Made by a program: the position numbers and the translations under genes. DNA of 64,000 nt from Acidobacteriota bacterium (GTDB lineage Bacteria > Pseudomonadota > Alphaproteobacteria > Caulobacterales > Hyphomonadaceae). Position 1 is the first letter of the stretch, and every line of letters begins with the position of its first letter. The notes below the pieces were generated by a model. It searched no databases and was not told where the DNA came from. It saw nothing but the letters and a program-made list of their open reading frames with translations. Below are positions 19,642 through 29,335 of this stretch, in pieces. The stretch covers positions 186,001-250,000 of the forward strand of contig JADJRB010000003.1 in NCBI GenBank assembly GCA_016712445.1, in the 5' to 3' direction.

Positions 19642-21612
19642 ATGGATACGAATCTGCTCGACCTGCTGCCTATTGTCGTTTGTGAAACGGCGCCGGTGCG
19701 AAATGAACTCGGCGAGATCGTGGATCTCGAATGGGTGGCCGCCAACCAGCTGATGAACGAGTCCATCCTGCCGGATGGCGGCTCGATTGTGGGCATGCGG
19801 ATATTCGAATTCGACCCGGCCTATCGCGGCTCGGAAATGGTCAAGCATGTTCTTGAGGTGATCAACACCGGCGAGCCGCGCACGTTCGTGACCGGCAAAG
19901 GCCGCGCCGCGAAGATGCTCGGCAAGGTGATGAAGACGATGATCATCCCGACGCCGCGCGGGGCGCTGTCCTGCTCGCACGAGGTGACCGACATTGCGGC
20001 TGAACGCGACGACGCCTACCGCCGGTTCGAACTGGCGCGGGCGGCGTGCGACAATGCGCTGAACGGGATCGTGCTGTCGGACATCGACAGCAACGTGCTG
20101 TACGTGAACAAGGCCATCTGCGACCTGCTCGACTATGAGCCGGAAGAAGTGGTCGGACAGAACATCGGCATGTTGTTCGGGGTGAAGAAGCTCGACAGTG
20201 CGCGCGCATTCGGCAAGGAGACGATTGCCGAAATCGAACGTGGGCAGAACATCCGCGTGGAGCGCGATGCCGCGGCGGTGACAAAATCCGGCGAACACAT
20301 CCGTGTACAGTTCTCGACCTCGAGCACGCCCTGGGGCGATACCGGACAGATGCTGTTCATCACGGTGCTGCGGGACGTGCGCGAAGAACGGCGCAAGGCG
20401 CATGAGCTGCGCGATGCGCTGCACCGCGCCGAGCAGGCGACGCGCCTGAAATCCGAATTCCTCGCCAACATGAGCCATGAGATCCGTACACCGCTCAACG
20501 GCGTGCTGGGCATGGCGCAGGTGCTGGCGCACGGCAACCTGACGCCGGCGCAGGCCGAACAGGTGGCGGTGATCCTCGATTCCGGCAACACGCTGATGGT
20601 GCTGCTGAATGACATTCTCGACCTTTCCAAGATCGAAGCGGGACGGATGGAAGTGTCGGCGGTGGCCTGCGACCTGCGCCACAAGTTGAGCGGGCTGTTC
20701 AAGCTGCACGAGGCCGCGGCGCGCGAAAAGGGCATCGGCATCCAGCTGTTCGTTCATCCGAGCGTACCGTCACGGCTGGTGCTGGATCCGGTGCGGGTGC
20801 GCCAGTGCGTGGGCAATCTCGTGTCCAACGCGATCAAGTTCACCGCGCAGGGCGAGGTGATGATCGTGGTCAGCAGCGAGCCGGCGGGCGCGGCGGCCCA
20901 TACGGTGAAGATACACGTGTCCGATTCAGGCTGCGGCATCGCGCCCGACAAGATGGACCGGGTGTTTGAATCCTTCGCCCAGGAAGACGGCTCGACGACG
21001 CGCCGGTTCGGCGGCACCGGCCTTGGCCTGTCGATCACGCGCAAGCTGGCGCGGATGATGGGCGGCGATGTGACAGCGGTCAGCGAGCCGGGCAAAGGCT
21101 CGATCTTTACACTGACATTCAAGGCCGATGTCGATGAGCCGGTGGTGATGGAGAGCGGCAAGGTCGTTGTAGCGGCGCCAGCGCGCAAGGCGCGCGAGGG
21201 GCTGACGGGCGGACGGGCGCTTGTGGTCGATGACAATGCGATCAACCGCCGCGTGGCGCGCTCATTCCTCGAAATCCATGGCATCCACATCAGCGAGGCG
21301 GCCGACGGCAACGAAGCGCTGGCCGTGCTTGAAAAGGACAAGTTCGACATCGTCCTGATGGACATCCACATGCCGGGTCTCGACGGCGCCGAAGCGTTCA
21401 AGCGGCTGCGGACATCCGGCAGCCTGAACCGGCTGACCCCAGTGATCGCGCTGACTGCCGATTCGATGCACGGCGACCGGGAAAAGTTCCTGGCAAAGGG
21501 TTTCGACGGCTATGTGTCCAAGCCGATCGACGAGCGCTCGCTGGTGACGGCGATCACGCAGATACTCAGCCTGCCGGACGCGCCGGCGCGCACGATGCTG
21601 CAGGCGGGCTGA
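19642..21612 (+). CDS. Hybrid sensor histidine kinase (PAS-PAS-HisKA-HATPase-REC)
   Basis: A 656-residue cytosolic sensor kinase without membrane helices. A PAS-like N-terminal domain (residues 1-130) and a second PAS domain (about 135-255, NGIVLSDIDSNVLYVNKA) precede the HisKA domain with ANMSHEIRTPLNG (phospho-His ~278), an ATPase domain (GGTGLGLSI) and a receiver domain with MDIHMPGLDG (phospho-Asp ~573). ATG at 19642 follows TGGAGGG. No partner regulator is adjacent, so the signal and output are unknown. Confidence 0.9.
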   Translation: MDTNLLDLLPIVVCETAPVRNELGEIVDLEWVAANQLMNESILPDGGSIVGMRIFEFDPAYRGSEMVKHVLEVINTGEPRTFVTGKGRAAKMLGKVMKTMIIPTPRGALSCSHEVTDIAAERDDAYRRFELARAACDNALNGIVLSDIDSNVLYVNKAICDLLDYEPEEVVGQNIGMLFGVKKLDSARAFGKETIAEIERGQNIRVERDAAAVTKSGEHIRVQFSTSSTPWGDTGQMLFITVLRDVREERRKAHELRDALHRAEQATRLKSEFLANMSHEIRTPLNGVLGMAQVLAHGNLTPAQAEQVAVILDSGNTLMVLLNDILDLSKIEAGRMEVSAVACDLRHKLSGLFKLHEAAAREKGIGIQLFVHPSVPSRLVLDPVRVRQCVGNLVSNAIKFTAQGEVMIVVSSEPAGAAAHTVKIHVSDSGCGIAPDKMDRVFESFAQEDGSTTRRFGGTGLGLSITRKLARMMGGDVTAVSEPGKGSIFTLTFKADVDEPVVMESGKVVVAAPARKAREGLTGGRALVVDDNAINRRVARSFLEIHGIHISEAADGNEALAVLEKDKFDIVLMDIHMPGLDGAEAFKRLRTSGSLNRLTPVIALTADSMHGDREKFLAKGFDGYVSKPIDERSLVTAITQILSLPDAPARTMLQAG

Positions 21613-21704
21613 CGCTGGGTGAGCCCGGTTCCGGCCGGGATTGTCCGTAGACGGTGCGCAGGAATGATGGCAGGCCAGTCCCGCAAAGACTGAAGGAGCC
21701 CGCC

Positions 21705-22193
21705 ATGGCCAATGCCCTGAAAGCCCACAAACAGGTTGGCGAGGAATATCTTGCGACCGCCAAGCCATCGAGCGTGGTGCACCGGTTCCCCTTCCCGCCC
21801 CAGATGGTCTGGAATGCATTGCTGGACGGGCCGGCCTGGACCGAGTGGCTGGCGATCACCCAGGTGACGTGGACGAGCCCGAAGCCGTTTGGTCCGGGCA
21901 CGACGCGCACGGTAGAAATCGGCGCGCAGAAGGTCGAAGAGACTTTCTTTGCGTGGGACGAAGGCAAGCGAATGGCATTCCGGTTCGAGCGCTCCACCCT
22001 GCCCGTCTCGGCGGCTGTTGAAGACTACAGGGTCGTGCCGGTCGAAGGTGGGTGCGAGCTGCACTGGAGCGGCAAGGCGAGCGCGCCGCTGTTCCTTGGC
22101 GCGCTGGTCACCGGGCAGCTGACGAAGGGCCTCAAGGACGGCATGCCGAAGCTGGAGGCGCTGATTGCGAGCCAGCCGGAGCGGTTCAAGTAA
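21705..22193 (+). CDS. SRPBCC (START/polyketide-cyclase-like) family protein
   Basis: A 162-residue protein with the hydrophobic-pocket fold: HRFPFPPQMVWNALLDGPAW at the N-terminus, central beta strands, and a long C-terminal helix (LTKGLKDGMPKLEALIAS). Members bind small lipids or ligands; some are enzymes. ATG at 21705 follows AAGGAG. Convergent with the GNAT gene, whose stop lies 2 bp away. Confidence 0.75.
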   Translation: MANALKAHKQVGEEYLATAKPSSVVHRFPFPPQMVWNALLDGPAWTEWLAITQVTWTSPKPFGPGTTRTVEIGAQKVEETFFAWDEGKRMAFRFERSTLPVSAAVEDYRVVPVEGGCELHWSGKASAPLFLGALVTGQLTKGLKDGMPKLEALIASQPERFK

Positions 22194-22195
22194 GC

Positions 22196-22747
22196 CTAGC
22201 GGTTCAGATCGCGGAACGGTGTGATCTCGGCCGGCGCAGCCTCGCCGCTGGAAATCCCCAGTTGCCACCAGCCGACATCGTGCCAGGCGCCAAGCTTGAA
22301 GCCGACGTCTCTGTAAGTGCCGAGGTGGCGAAAGCCGAGGCTTTCGTGCAACGCGATGCTGGCCGCATTCGGAAGCGCGATACCGGCAAACGCATTGCGG
22401 AAGCCTTGCTGGCGCAACAATCCCATCAGCTCCGTATAAAGACGGGTTCCAAGGCGACGGCCTCTTGCCTGTTCAGCGAGATACACCGTGACGTCGCAGG
22501 ACCAGCGATAGGCTTCGCGCGTGCGGTGCTGTGAGGCATAGGCGTAGCCGATGACGCGGCCTGCGTCTTCAGCGACGAGCCAGGGATACATCTCAAGCGT
22601 GGCGGCGATACGGCGGCGCATCTCGGCGGCGTCCGGCACGGTGGTCTCAAACGAAATGACCGTGTCCCGCACGAAGGGTGCATAGACGTCGGCGATGGCT
22701 TCGGCGTCGCCGGGCGCGGCGATGCGTAGGACCGGCGCAGCGCTCAT
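22196..22747 (-). CDS. GNAT N-acetyltransferase (phosphinothricin/methionine-sulfoximine type)
   Basis: A 183-residue acetyltransferase. The N-terminal PGDAEAIADVYAPFVRDTVI and FETTVPDAAEM are typical of the Pat/MnaT (YncA) group, the acetyl-CoA loop is EQARGRRLGTRLY, and the C-terminus contains HDVGWWQLG. Enzymes of this group acetylate methionine sulfoximine and similar amino acids. It ends upstream in close spacing (6 bp) with liuA and is likely co-transcribed. Confidence 0.82.
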   Translation of the reverse strand: MSAAPVLRIAAPGDAEAIADVYAPFVRDTVISFETTVPDAAEMRRRIAATLEMYPWLVAEDAGRVIGYAYASQHRTREAYRWSCDVTVYLAEQARGRRLGTRLYTELMGLLRQQGFRNAFAGIALPNAASIALHESLGFRHLGTYRDVGFKLGAWHDVGWWQLGISSGEAAPAEITPFRDLNR

Positions 22748-22753
22748 GCTGCG

Positions 22754-23926
22754 TCACGCCGTCTCGCTGAACAGTTCGCGGCCGATCAGCCAGCGGCGGA
22801 TTTCGCTGGTGCCGGCGCCGATCTCGTAGAGCTTGGCGTCGCGCAGGAGGCGGCCGGTGGGGTATTCGTTGATATAGCCGTTGCCGCCGAGAAGCTGGAT
22901 GGCGTCGAGGGCGAGCTTGGTGGCGGTTTCAGCCGCATAGAGGATCGCGCCAGCGGCGTCCTTGCGGGCCGTCTCGCCGCGGTCGCAGGCTTTGGCGACA
23001 GCGTAGACGTAGGCCTTGGCGGCGTTCATCTGGACGTACATGTCGGCGAGCTTGCCTTGGACGAGCTGGAATTCACCGATGGATTGGCCGAACTGTTTGC
23101 GGTCGTGAATGTAGGGGATCACGACATCGAGGCAGGCCTGCATGATGCCGGTGGGGCCGGCGGACAGAACGGCGCGCTCGTAATCGAGGCCGCTCATCAG
23201 GATGCGGGCGCCGGCGCCGACCGGGCCCATGACGTTGGCTTCCGGCACTTCGCAATCCTCGAACACGAGTTCGCCGGTTTCCGAGCCGCGCATGCCGAGC
23301 TTGTCGAGTTTCTGGGCGACCGAGAAGCCCTTGAAGCCGCGCTCGATCAGGAAGGCCGTGATGCCTTTCGAGCCGCCGTTCGGATCGGTCTTGGCGTAGA
23401 CGACCAGAGTGTCCGCATCCGGAGCATTGGTGATCCACATCTTGGTGCCATTGAGGACGTAGCGATCGCCCTTCTTGTCGGCGCGCAGTTTCATCGAGAC
23501 GACGTCGGAGCCCGCGCCGCTCTCGCTCATGGCGAGGGAGCCGAGGTGTTCGCCCGAGATCAGCTTCGGCAGGTAGCGCGCCTTCTGGTCGTCATTGCCC
23601 CAACGGCGCAGCTGGTTGACGCAGAGGTTCGAGTGGGCGCCGTAGGAGAGGCCGACGGAGGCAGAGGCGCGGGAGATTTCCTCCATCGCGACGACATGCT
23701 CGAGATAGCCGAGGCCGGTGCCGCCCCATTCCTCTTCGACCGTGATGCCGAGGAGGCCAAGCTCTCCCATCTTCGGCAGCAGGTCGCGCGGGAACTTGTC
23801 CGTGCGGTCGATCTCCGCGGCGCGCGGGGCGATCTCGTTCTGGGCAAAGTTTTTCACGGTTTCGCGGATCATGTCCGCGGTTTCACCGAGATCGAAGTTC
23901 AGCGTGGGATACGTGTTCGGGATCAT
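22754..23926 (-). CDS. liuA: Isovaleryl-CoA dehydrogenase
   Basis: A 390-residue acyl-CoA dehydrogenase. Seen: FAD/substrate motifs AMSESGAGSDVVSMKL and WITNAPDADTLVVYAKT, and GLDYERAVLSAGPTGIMQAC, in which the Glu in LDYER matches the distinctive catalytic base of isovaleryl-CoA dehydrogenases (most family members carry it near the C-terminus). It performs the first committed step of leucine degradation. The other liu genes lie 5-11 kb away. Confidence 0.88.
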   Translation of the reverse strand: MIPNTYPTLNFDLGETADMIRETVKNFAQNEIAPRAAEIDRTDKFPRDLLPKMGELGLLGITVEEEWGGTGLGYLEHVVAMEEISRASASVGLSYGAHSNLCVNQLRRWGNDDQKARYLPKLISGEHLGSLAMSESGAGSDVVSMKLRADKKGDRYVLNGTKMWITNAPDADTLVVYAKTDPNGGSKGITAFLIERGFKGFSVAQKLDKLGMRGSETGELVFEDCEVPEANVMGPVGAGARILMSGLDYERAVLSAGPTGIMQACLDVVIPYIHDRKQFGQSIGEFQLVQGKLADMYVQMNAAKAYVYAVAKACDRGETARKDAAGAILYAAETATKLALDAIQLLGGNGYINEYPTGRLLRDAKLYEIGAGTSEIRRWLIGRELFSETA

Positions 23927-23964
23927 GCGCCCTGACTAGCAAGGCTGCCCGCGCTTGTCAGCGG

Positions 23965-25152
23965 CTAATCCTGGCGTGTGAGCGCGCGGAACAGGTAGTA
24001 GCTGGCAATCAGGAACAGGAAGCCGCCGCCGAGGGCGAGCACGGGCCCGGCCAGCGCATCGCCCTGGCGCGCCATGGCATTGCTGCCCTCTGTGGCGGCG
24101 CGCTGGATGCCGGCGATCAGGCCGACGAGGCCGAGGCCGGACAGCAGCGCATACGGCATCCAGGCCCCAAGATTGCGGATGGCGGTGGTGTCGAGGTCGC
24201 CATTTTCCTGGATGGCGCGCTCAAGGTCGCGCTGGTCGACCTGCACGATTTCGAGGTCGTCGACGACGACGCCTTCGGCCGGTGGCAGGGTCAGGAAACT
24301 GTCGTCGGCTGCAGCCGGCGTATCGGCAGCGGGCCGGGCGACGCGGCGGCGCTCGATACCCTCCGGCGGACCCTTGGTGCGGCCAGGCAGCGTGGCGGAA
24401 GGTTCGTCGCCGACGAGGGCCTTCAGGGCGTCGGTGATTTCTTCCGGCGTCGGGCCGTCGCCGGGACCGAGCGGCGGCGGTGGGGGCGGCGCGGGCGGCT
24501 GGGGCGGCGCTTCGCCGAGGATGCGGGCGATGCGCTCGCTGACGGCGCGGGCGGCGGCCTGGGTCGATTTCTCGGCGGCGTCCGGCGCGGCATCGGCGGG
24601 GCGCGGTCCGATCACGACCGAACGCGCGGCAGCGCCGGTGTCTTCGTCGTCATGCCCCTGGCGGGCGAGTGGCCGGACGAGCGCGCCGGGGATGGCGGCG
24701 CGGCCGGTGGGGTGTTCGAGGAACAGCGCCACTTCAGCAGCGCGGCGGCGGGCCAGCGCGTCAACGACGCGCAGTTCGCCGGAGACATTGGCGAGGCGCC
24801 AGGCCCACATTGCGTCGGCGGCGCGGGCACGGTCGCCGGCGTTCAGCGCGGTGACGACCTCGGAGGCGGCGAAGGCTTCCGGACCGATGTTGAAGGCGAA
24901 GGACACGAGCGCGTCGAACTCGTTCTGGCTGAGCGGCGAGAGCACCTGTTCGGCAATCTGCTGCTCGATGGCGGGCAGATCATGGTGGCGCAGGATGAGC
25001 AGCGCGTCGCGCATGGAAATCTGCAGCCCGGCGCGGGCCGTGGCGGTGTGGCCGAAGCCGATCAGCCAGCCGCCACCGGGCAAGCGGGCGGCGCGCGGCC
25101 GGAAGCCCTCGAAGCTCTGGATGAGCTCGAGTCCCTGTGCAGACGTGCGCAT
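23965..25152 (-). CDS. Lysozyme-fold (GH24) membrane protein with altered active site
   Basis: A 395-residue protein. Residues 1-140 resemble T4-type lysozyme: MRTSAQGLELIQSFEGFR contains the catalytic Glu and GWLIGFGHT follows. The family's second acid, normally in an A-Y-x-[DC]-P setting, appears as AARLPG, and the Thr of WTIG is Leu, so two of three triad residues look replaced. A Pro-rich linker follows (QPPAPPPPPPLGPG), then two C-terminal membrane helices. No export signal is present. ATG at 25152 is chosen; an in-frame start at 25221 also exists. No phage genes are adjacent. Confidence 0.75.
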   Translation of the reverse strand: MRTSAQGLELIQSFEGFRPRAARLPGGGWLIGFGHTATARAGLQISMRDALLILRHHDLPAIEQQIAEQVLSPLSQNEFDALVSFAFNIGPEAFAASEVVTALNAGDRARAADAMWAWRLANVSGELRVVDALARRRAAEVALFLEHPTGRAAIPGALVRPLARQGHDDEDTGAAARSVVIGPRPADAAPDAAEKSTQAAARAVSERIARILGEAPPQPPAPPPPPPLGPGDGPTPEEITDALKALVGDEPSATLPGRTKGPPEGIERRRVARPAADTPAAADDSFLTLPPAEGVVVDDLEIVQVDQRDLERAIQENGDLDTTAIRNLGAWMPYALLSGLGLVGLIAGIQRAATEGSNAMARQGDALAGPVLALGGGFLFLIASYYLFRALTRQD

Positions 25153-25272
25153 GGGACGGGCCAAACGACTTAGCTCCCGTTCTGGTACATCGGCCAAAAT
25201 GCCTACAGCCCAGCCCTGCAAAACGCGCGCCCATTCGCCTCGAACGCGAGAAACGGCCGAATTTCCGTCTGT

Positions 25273-26649
25273 TTACAGGAGGACGAGGGTGGCGAGACCG
25301 AGGAAGCTGAAAAATGCCATGACATCGGTCAAGGTTAATACAAAAACCGACGAGGCTACAGCGGGGTCGGCACCGAGGCGCTTGAGGCCGAGCGGCACAA
25401 GGATGCCGGAGAGGCCCGCCCAGAGGAAGGTGCCGAACATCGAGAAAGCGATCACGAGGCCGAGCGAGGTGTCGCCGAACCAGAACATGGCGATGGCGCC
25501 GACCCCGGTGCCGATCAACAGGCCATTGATGGCGGCGGACATGATCTCGCGGAAGATGGCGCGGCGGGACGCGGCGCCGTCCAGCTGGCGCGAGGCGATG
25601 GCGCGCACGGCCACGGCAAGGCCCTGGCTGCCGGCATTGCCGCCAAGGGCTGCGACGACGGGCATCAGGATGGCGAGCGCGACCACCTGTTCGATGGCGC
25701 CTTCGAACATCGAGATGATCGCCGACGCGATGAAGGCGGTGAACAGGTTGATCGCGAGCCAAGGCAGGCGCGCCTTGACCGTTTCGAGGACGGTGTCGGA
25801 CGCGTCGGCTGACGACACGTTGGACAGGGCCAGCAGGTCTTCGGTGTGTTCCGACTGCATGACATCGACCATGTCGTCGACCGTGATCATACCGACGAGG
25901 CGGCCGGCTGCGTCGGTGACCGGCGCGGAAGCGAGCGAGTATTTCTGGAACTGGAAGGCGACGTCTTCCTGGTCCGTGGACGTGTTCAGCTCAGTGGTCG
26001 GCTCGTGCATGATGTCTTCGAGGGCAATCTCGCGCGGCTGGCGCAGGAGGCTCGCGAGAGAGACGATACCCAGAAGGCGGTGGGCGGGATCGACGACGTA
26101 GATGTCGTAGAACACTTCCGGCAGGTCGGTGCCGAGATTGCGGGCATGGTCGATGGTCTGCCCGACCGTCCAGAATTCGGGCACTGCCACGAATTCGGTC
26201 TGCATCAGGCGGCCGGCGGTTTCCTCTTCGTAGCCGAGGCTGCGTTCCAGCTCGGCCCGGTCGACCGGGGCGAGGTCTTCGAGGATGCGCTCGCGGCGGT
26301 CTTCCTCGAGGTCTTCGAGAATGGTGGTTGCATCGTCCGAGTCGAGTTCGTCGAGCGCCTGCGCGACGGCCTGGTCAGGCAGCATCTCGACGGCGCCTTC
26401 GCGATAGGAGTCGCGCAGCTCAATCAGGATTTCAGGCGGCAGCTCCCCGCCGAGCAGCTCAACGGCTTCTTCGAACGTGTCGTAGTGCAGGGCTTCCAGC
26501 GCGTCCGCAGCGTCGGCCGGGTGGAGGCGCTTCAGCGTGCGCGACAGCCAGCGGATATCGCGCTCATCGACGGCGTCGGCGAGGTCCTTCAGGAAGACCG
26601 GATCGATCTTGCCCTGGTCAGCAGGCGTGGCGGCGCTGGTATCGGTCAT
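25273..26649 (-). CDS. mgtE: Magnesium transporter MgtE
   Basis: A 458-residue Mg2+ channel. Order of domains: N-terminal superhelical domain (HPADAADALEALHYDTFEEA), a CBS pair (about 140-260, DDMVDVMQSEHTEDLLALSN) that senses Mg2+, and five C-terminal membrane helices with the conserved pore region ILMPVVAALGGNAGSQGLAV. Length and order are standard for MgtE. Stands alone, with no obvious operon partner. Confidence 0.93.
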   Translation of the reverse strand: MTDTSAATPADQGKIDPVFLKDLADAVDERDIRWLSRTLKRLHPADAADALEALHYDTFEEAVELLGGELPPEILIELRDSYREGAVEMLPDQAVAQALDELDSDDATTILEDLEEDRRERILEDLAPVDRAELERSLGYEEETAGRLMQTEFVAVPEFWTVGQTIDHARNLGTDLPEVFYDIYVVDPAHRLLGIVSLASLLRQPREIALEDIMHEPTTELNTSTDQEDVAFQFQKYSLASAPVTDAAGRLVGMITVDDMVDVMQSEHTEDLLALSNVSSADASDTVLETVKARLPWLAINLFTAFIASAIISMFEGAIEQVVALAILMPVVAALGGNAGSQGLAVAVRAIASRQLDGAASRRAIFREIMSAAINGLLIGTGVGAIAMFWFGDTSLGLVIAFSMFGTFLWAGLSGILVPLGLKRLGADPAVASSVFVLTLTDVMAFFSFLGLATLVLL

Positions 26650-26708
26650 CGGCGCCTCTCATGCCGGGGTTGCAAGGCAACGGCAAGAGAGGGCGCCAAA
26701 CCGGCTGG

Positions 26709-28211
26709 TCAGCTGTAGCGGAATTCCGGCGCGTCGAGGTCGATCCGGGGCAGTTCGTCCTTTTCCTTCCAGTAATTCTGGGAGTGGGCCCATTCGGGAT
26801 TGGCGCCGCGCTTCGGCATCTGGTCCATCGATCGCATCAGGTAGCCGGGATTGAAATTGTCCGGATCCATCCAGGGCAGGACTTCCATGTTGTGGTCCTG
26901 CGGCCTGAGCGCCATCTCGACCTGCTTGGCGCCCTTCTCGTCCATGTGTTGCAACAGGCGCACGACGAAATCGCCCAGCATGTCGACCCGCAGGGTCCAG
27001 CTGGCGCGGAAATAGCCGAATACCCAGACGAGGTTCGGGACTCCGGTGAACATCATGCCGCGATAGGTGATCGTGTCGGACCAGTTGACCGGCTTGCCAT
27101 CCACCTCGAACGGAATGCCGCCGAGGACAGACAGGTCGAACCCGGTGGCGGTGATGATGACATCGGCCTCCAGTTCCTTGCCGGATTTCAGCAGGATGCC
27201 TTTCGGCGTGAACCGGTCGATCTCGTCGGTGACGACGCTGGCAAGGCCGGCCTTGATGCCTTCGAACAGGTCTGCTTCCGGCACGAAGGCCACACGCTGC
27301 TGCCAGGGACGATAGGCCGGCGTGAAGTGTTTCATGTCGTAGCCTTCCGGGAGGCAGGCCTTGACGCCTTCCAGAAGCTCGTTGCGCAGCGCTTCGGCGT
27401 CCTCGAACGAGCGGCGCGTGAACTCGGCCTGCTCGAACAGGTATTTGCGGCGGACGATTTCGTGGATCCAGTGCTCGTCTATGCCAAGCATGCGCAGTTC
27501 GTCGGCCAGAAGGTTTTCGTTGCGCGCCGGTATGAAATAGGTCGGCGAACGCTGCAGCAGCGTAACGTGCTTGCACTTGCCGGCGATCGCCGGAACCACG
27601 GTGGCGGCCGTGGCGCCGGATCCGATGCAGATGACGTTCTTGCCGGTCAGGTCAAGGCCTTCTGGCCAGGTCTGTGGGTGGATGATCTGGCCACGGAAGG
27701 TGTCCATGCCCTGCCATTCCGGCGTGTAACCGGCGGCGTGCTTGTAGTAGCCCTGACACATCCAGAGGAATTTGGCGGTGAACGTCAGCGCCTCACCCGT
27801 ATCGAGGCGCTCTGCCTTCACGGTCCAGCGTTTGCGAGCGGTAGACCAGGTGGCCGACGTGATGCGGTGGCGGTAGCGGATGTGTTGCGCGAGATCGTTC
27901 TCGGCGATCACCTCATCCATGTACTTGAGGATTTCTTCCCGGCTGGCGATGGGCGGGCCGACCCAGGGCTTGTGGCGATAGCCGAAGGTGTAGAGGTCAG
28001 AGTCTGACCGGATGCCGGGATAGCGGTGCATGTACCAGGTGCCGCCAAAGGACTCATAGGATTCGAGGACAACGAATTTCTTCTTCGGCATCCGGGTCTT
28101 GAGGTGCCAGGCGGCGCCCACGCCAGAGATGCCGGCCCCGACGATCAGGACATCGAAATGTTCGACCTTCGCCTTGGGTTTCGGAGATTTGAGCGTTGCA
28201 GTGTCGGCCAT
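26709..28211 (-). CDS. Flavin-containing (Baeyer-Villiger-type) monooxygenase
   Basis: A 500-residue enzyme with FAD motif VGAGISGVGAAWHL (near residue 24), the fingerprint FRGQIIHPQTWPE (FxGxxxHxxxWP) and an NADPH-type motif ICIGSGATAATVVPAIAG. It lacks the N-terminal extension of the other monooxygenase in this window, so it belongs to a different subgroup (EtaA/cyclohexanone-like length). The good Shine-Dalgarno GGGAGGAAC lies just upstream. Substrate unknown. Confidence 0.88.
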   Translation of the reverse strand: MADTATLKSPKPKAKVEHFDVLIVGAGISGVGAAWHLKTRMPKKKFVVLESYESFGGTWYMHRYPGIRSDSDLYTFGYRHKPWVGPPIASREEILKYMDEVIAENDLAQHIRYRHRITSATWSTARKRWTVKAERLDTGEALTFTAKFLWMCQGYYKHAAGYTPEWQGMDTFRGQIIHPQTWPEGLDLTGKNVICIGSGATAATVVPAIAGKCKHVTLLQRSPTYFIPARNENLLADELRMLGIDEHWIHEIVRRKYLFEQAEFTRRSFEDAEALRNELLEGVKACLPEGYDMKHFTPAYRPWQQRVAFVPEADLFEGIKAGLASVVTDEIDRFTPKGILLKSGKELEADVIITATGFDLSVLGGIPFEVDGKPVNWSDTITYRGMMFTGVPNLVWVFGYFRASWTLRVDMLGDFVVRLLQHMDEKGAKQVEMALRPQDHNMEVLPWMDPDNFNPGYLMRSMDQMPKRGANPEWAHSQNYWKEKDELPRIDLDAPEFRYS

Positions 28212-28351
28212 GTGTTCCTCCCGCGCGCCTTCGGGATGGCGCGTTCAATCCATTGGTGCCTGCAGGTTTCACCCGGGAGGAAGGTGGCTCAATACGTATT
28301 CGACCCGACCTGCCGCGAAGGCAAGCAAGTGAAAGCGGTGATGCCGCAGGG

Positions 28352-29335
28352 TCAGTCGGAAAGCTGGGTGCGGACGCTGCTGCGACGTTCGGGGAACTGT
28401 TCGGCGAACTTCCGCGCCGCGCGTGCCCGGCGGTAGGCATAGAGGGTGCCCTGCGCAAAGCCGATCGCCCAGGCTTCGCGGAAATCATGCAGCAGCGGGT
28501 TCGCCTTCGGCGCCAGCGCCCGGCGGATGCGTGCCGCGACGACGCCGCGGGTGGCAGACCAGAGGCTGACGAGCAGGACGGCCCTGCCCTTCCGGCGCTG
28601 CTGGCGCCAACCGACGCCGTAGCCGTGCCGGAATGCGCGCTGGATGACGCTGGAGAGGTCGAGCTGGGCAGCACGGATCATGTGGCGGACACTGGCGCGT
28701 TCCGCGAACCAGGCGCGGTGTCCGCTGGCTTCCAGCCGCTCCATCAGCTCGGTTTCCGACCCCATCGGATAGCCGATCCCGCCGTTCGGCCCGAATTTCG
28801 GATCGAAGCGGATGCCCGCCTGGAACAGGCTGGCGCGGACTGCCATGTTGGGGCCCCAGGCGAGCGCGCATTTGCAGGGCCCTTCGGCCTGCGAGGTCAG
28901 CGAGAAGAGGATGCCGAAATGGGCACGTACCGGCGCCAGGTGGTCGTTCCCGGTGCTCGGCCAGTGTGGCAGGATACGGCCGGCGAATACATCGAACTCG
29001 GGGTTGGCGTGCGCTGCCAGCTGCAGCTCTTCCAGCCATTCCGCCGTGGGCAGAATGTCGTCGTCGGTGAAGACCACGAGTTCGCGCGGATCGAGCGTGT
29101 CGGCCACAGCGTCCAGAACGAGATTGAGGCAATGGTTCTTGCCGCGTACGGACTGTTTGTAGAGCACGAGGGGCAGCCGGTCAGCATAGGATTCAAGCAA
29201 GGCGAACGAGTCGTCTTCGCTGTCATTGTCGACGACGTGGAAGGAGGTGCCTGCAGGAATCCGGACACGGAGCATGGCGTCGAGCATGTCGCGCAACCTG
29301 CTCTGACCGTTGAAGGTGGAGAGGATGACGATCAT
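28352..29335 (-). CDS. Family 2 glycosyltransferase
   Basis: A 327-residue GT-A glycosyltransferase: N-terminal MIVILSTFNGQ, the metal-binding VVFTDDDILPT (DxD) at about residues 88-98, and NGGIGYPMGSETELMERLE as acceptor region. ATGA overlap with the flippase gene makes this the last gene of a three-gene glycan unit. It probably adds a sugar to a surface polysaccharide; neither donor nor acceptor can be told. Confidence 0.85.
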   Translation of the reverse strand: MIVILSTFNGQSRLRDMLDAMLRVRIPAGTSFHVVDNDSEDDSFALLESYADRLPLVLYKQSVRGKNHCLNLVLDAVADTLDPRELVVFTDDDILPTAEWLEELQLAAHANPEFDVFAGRILPHWPSTGNDHLAPVRAHFGILFSLTSQAEGPCKCALAWGPNMAVRASLFQAGIRFDPKFGPNGGIGYPMGSETELMERLEASGHRAWFAERASVRHMIRAAQLDLSSVIQRAFRHGYGVGWRQQRRKGRAVLLVSLWSATRGVVAARIRRALAPKANPLLHDFREAWAIGFAQGTLYAYRRARAARKFAEQFPERRSSVRTQLSD

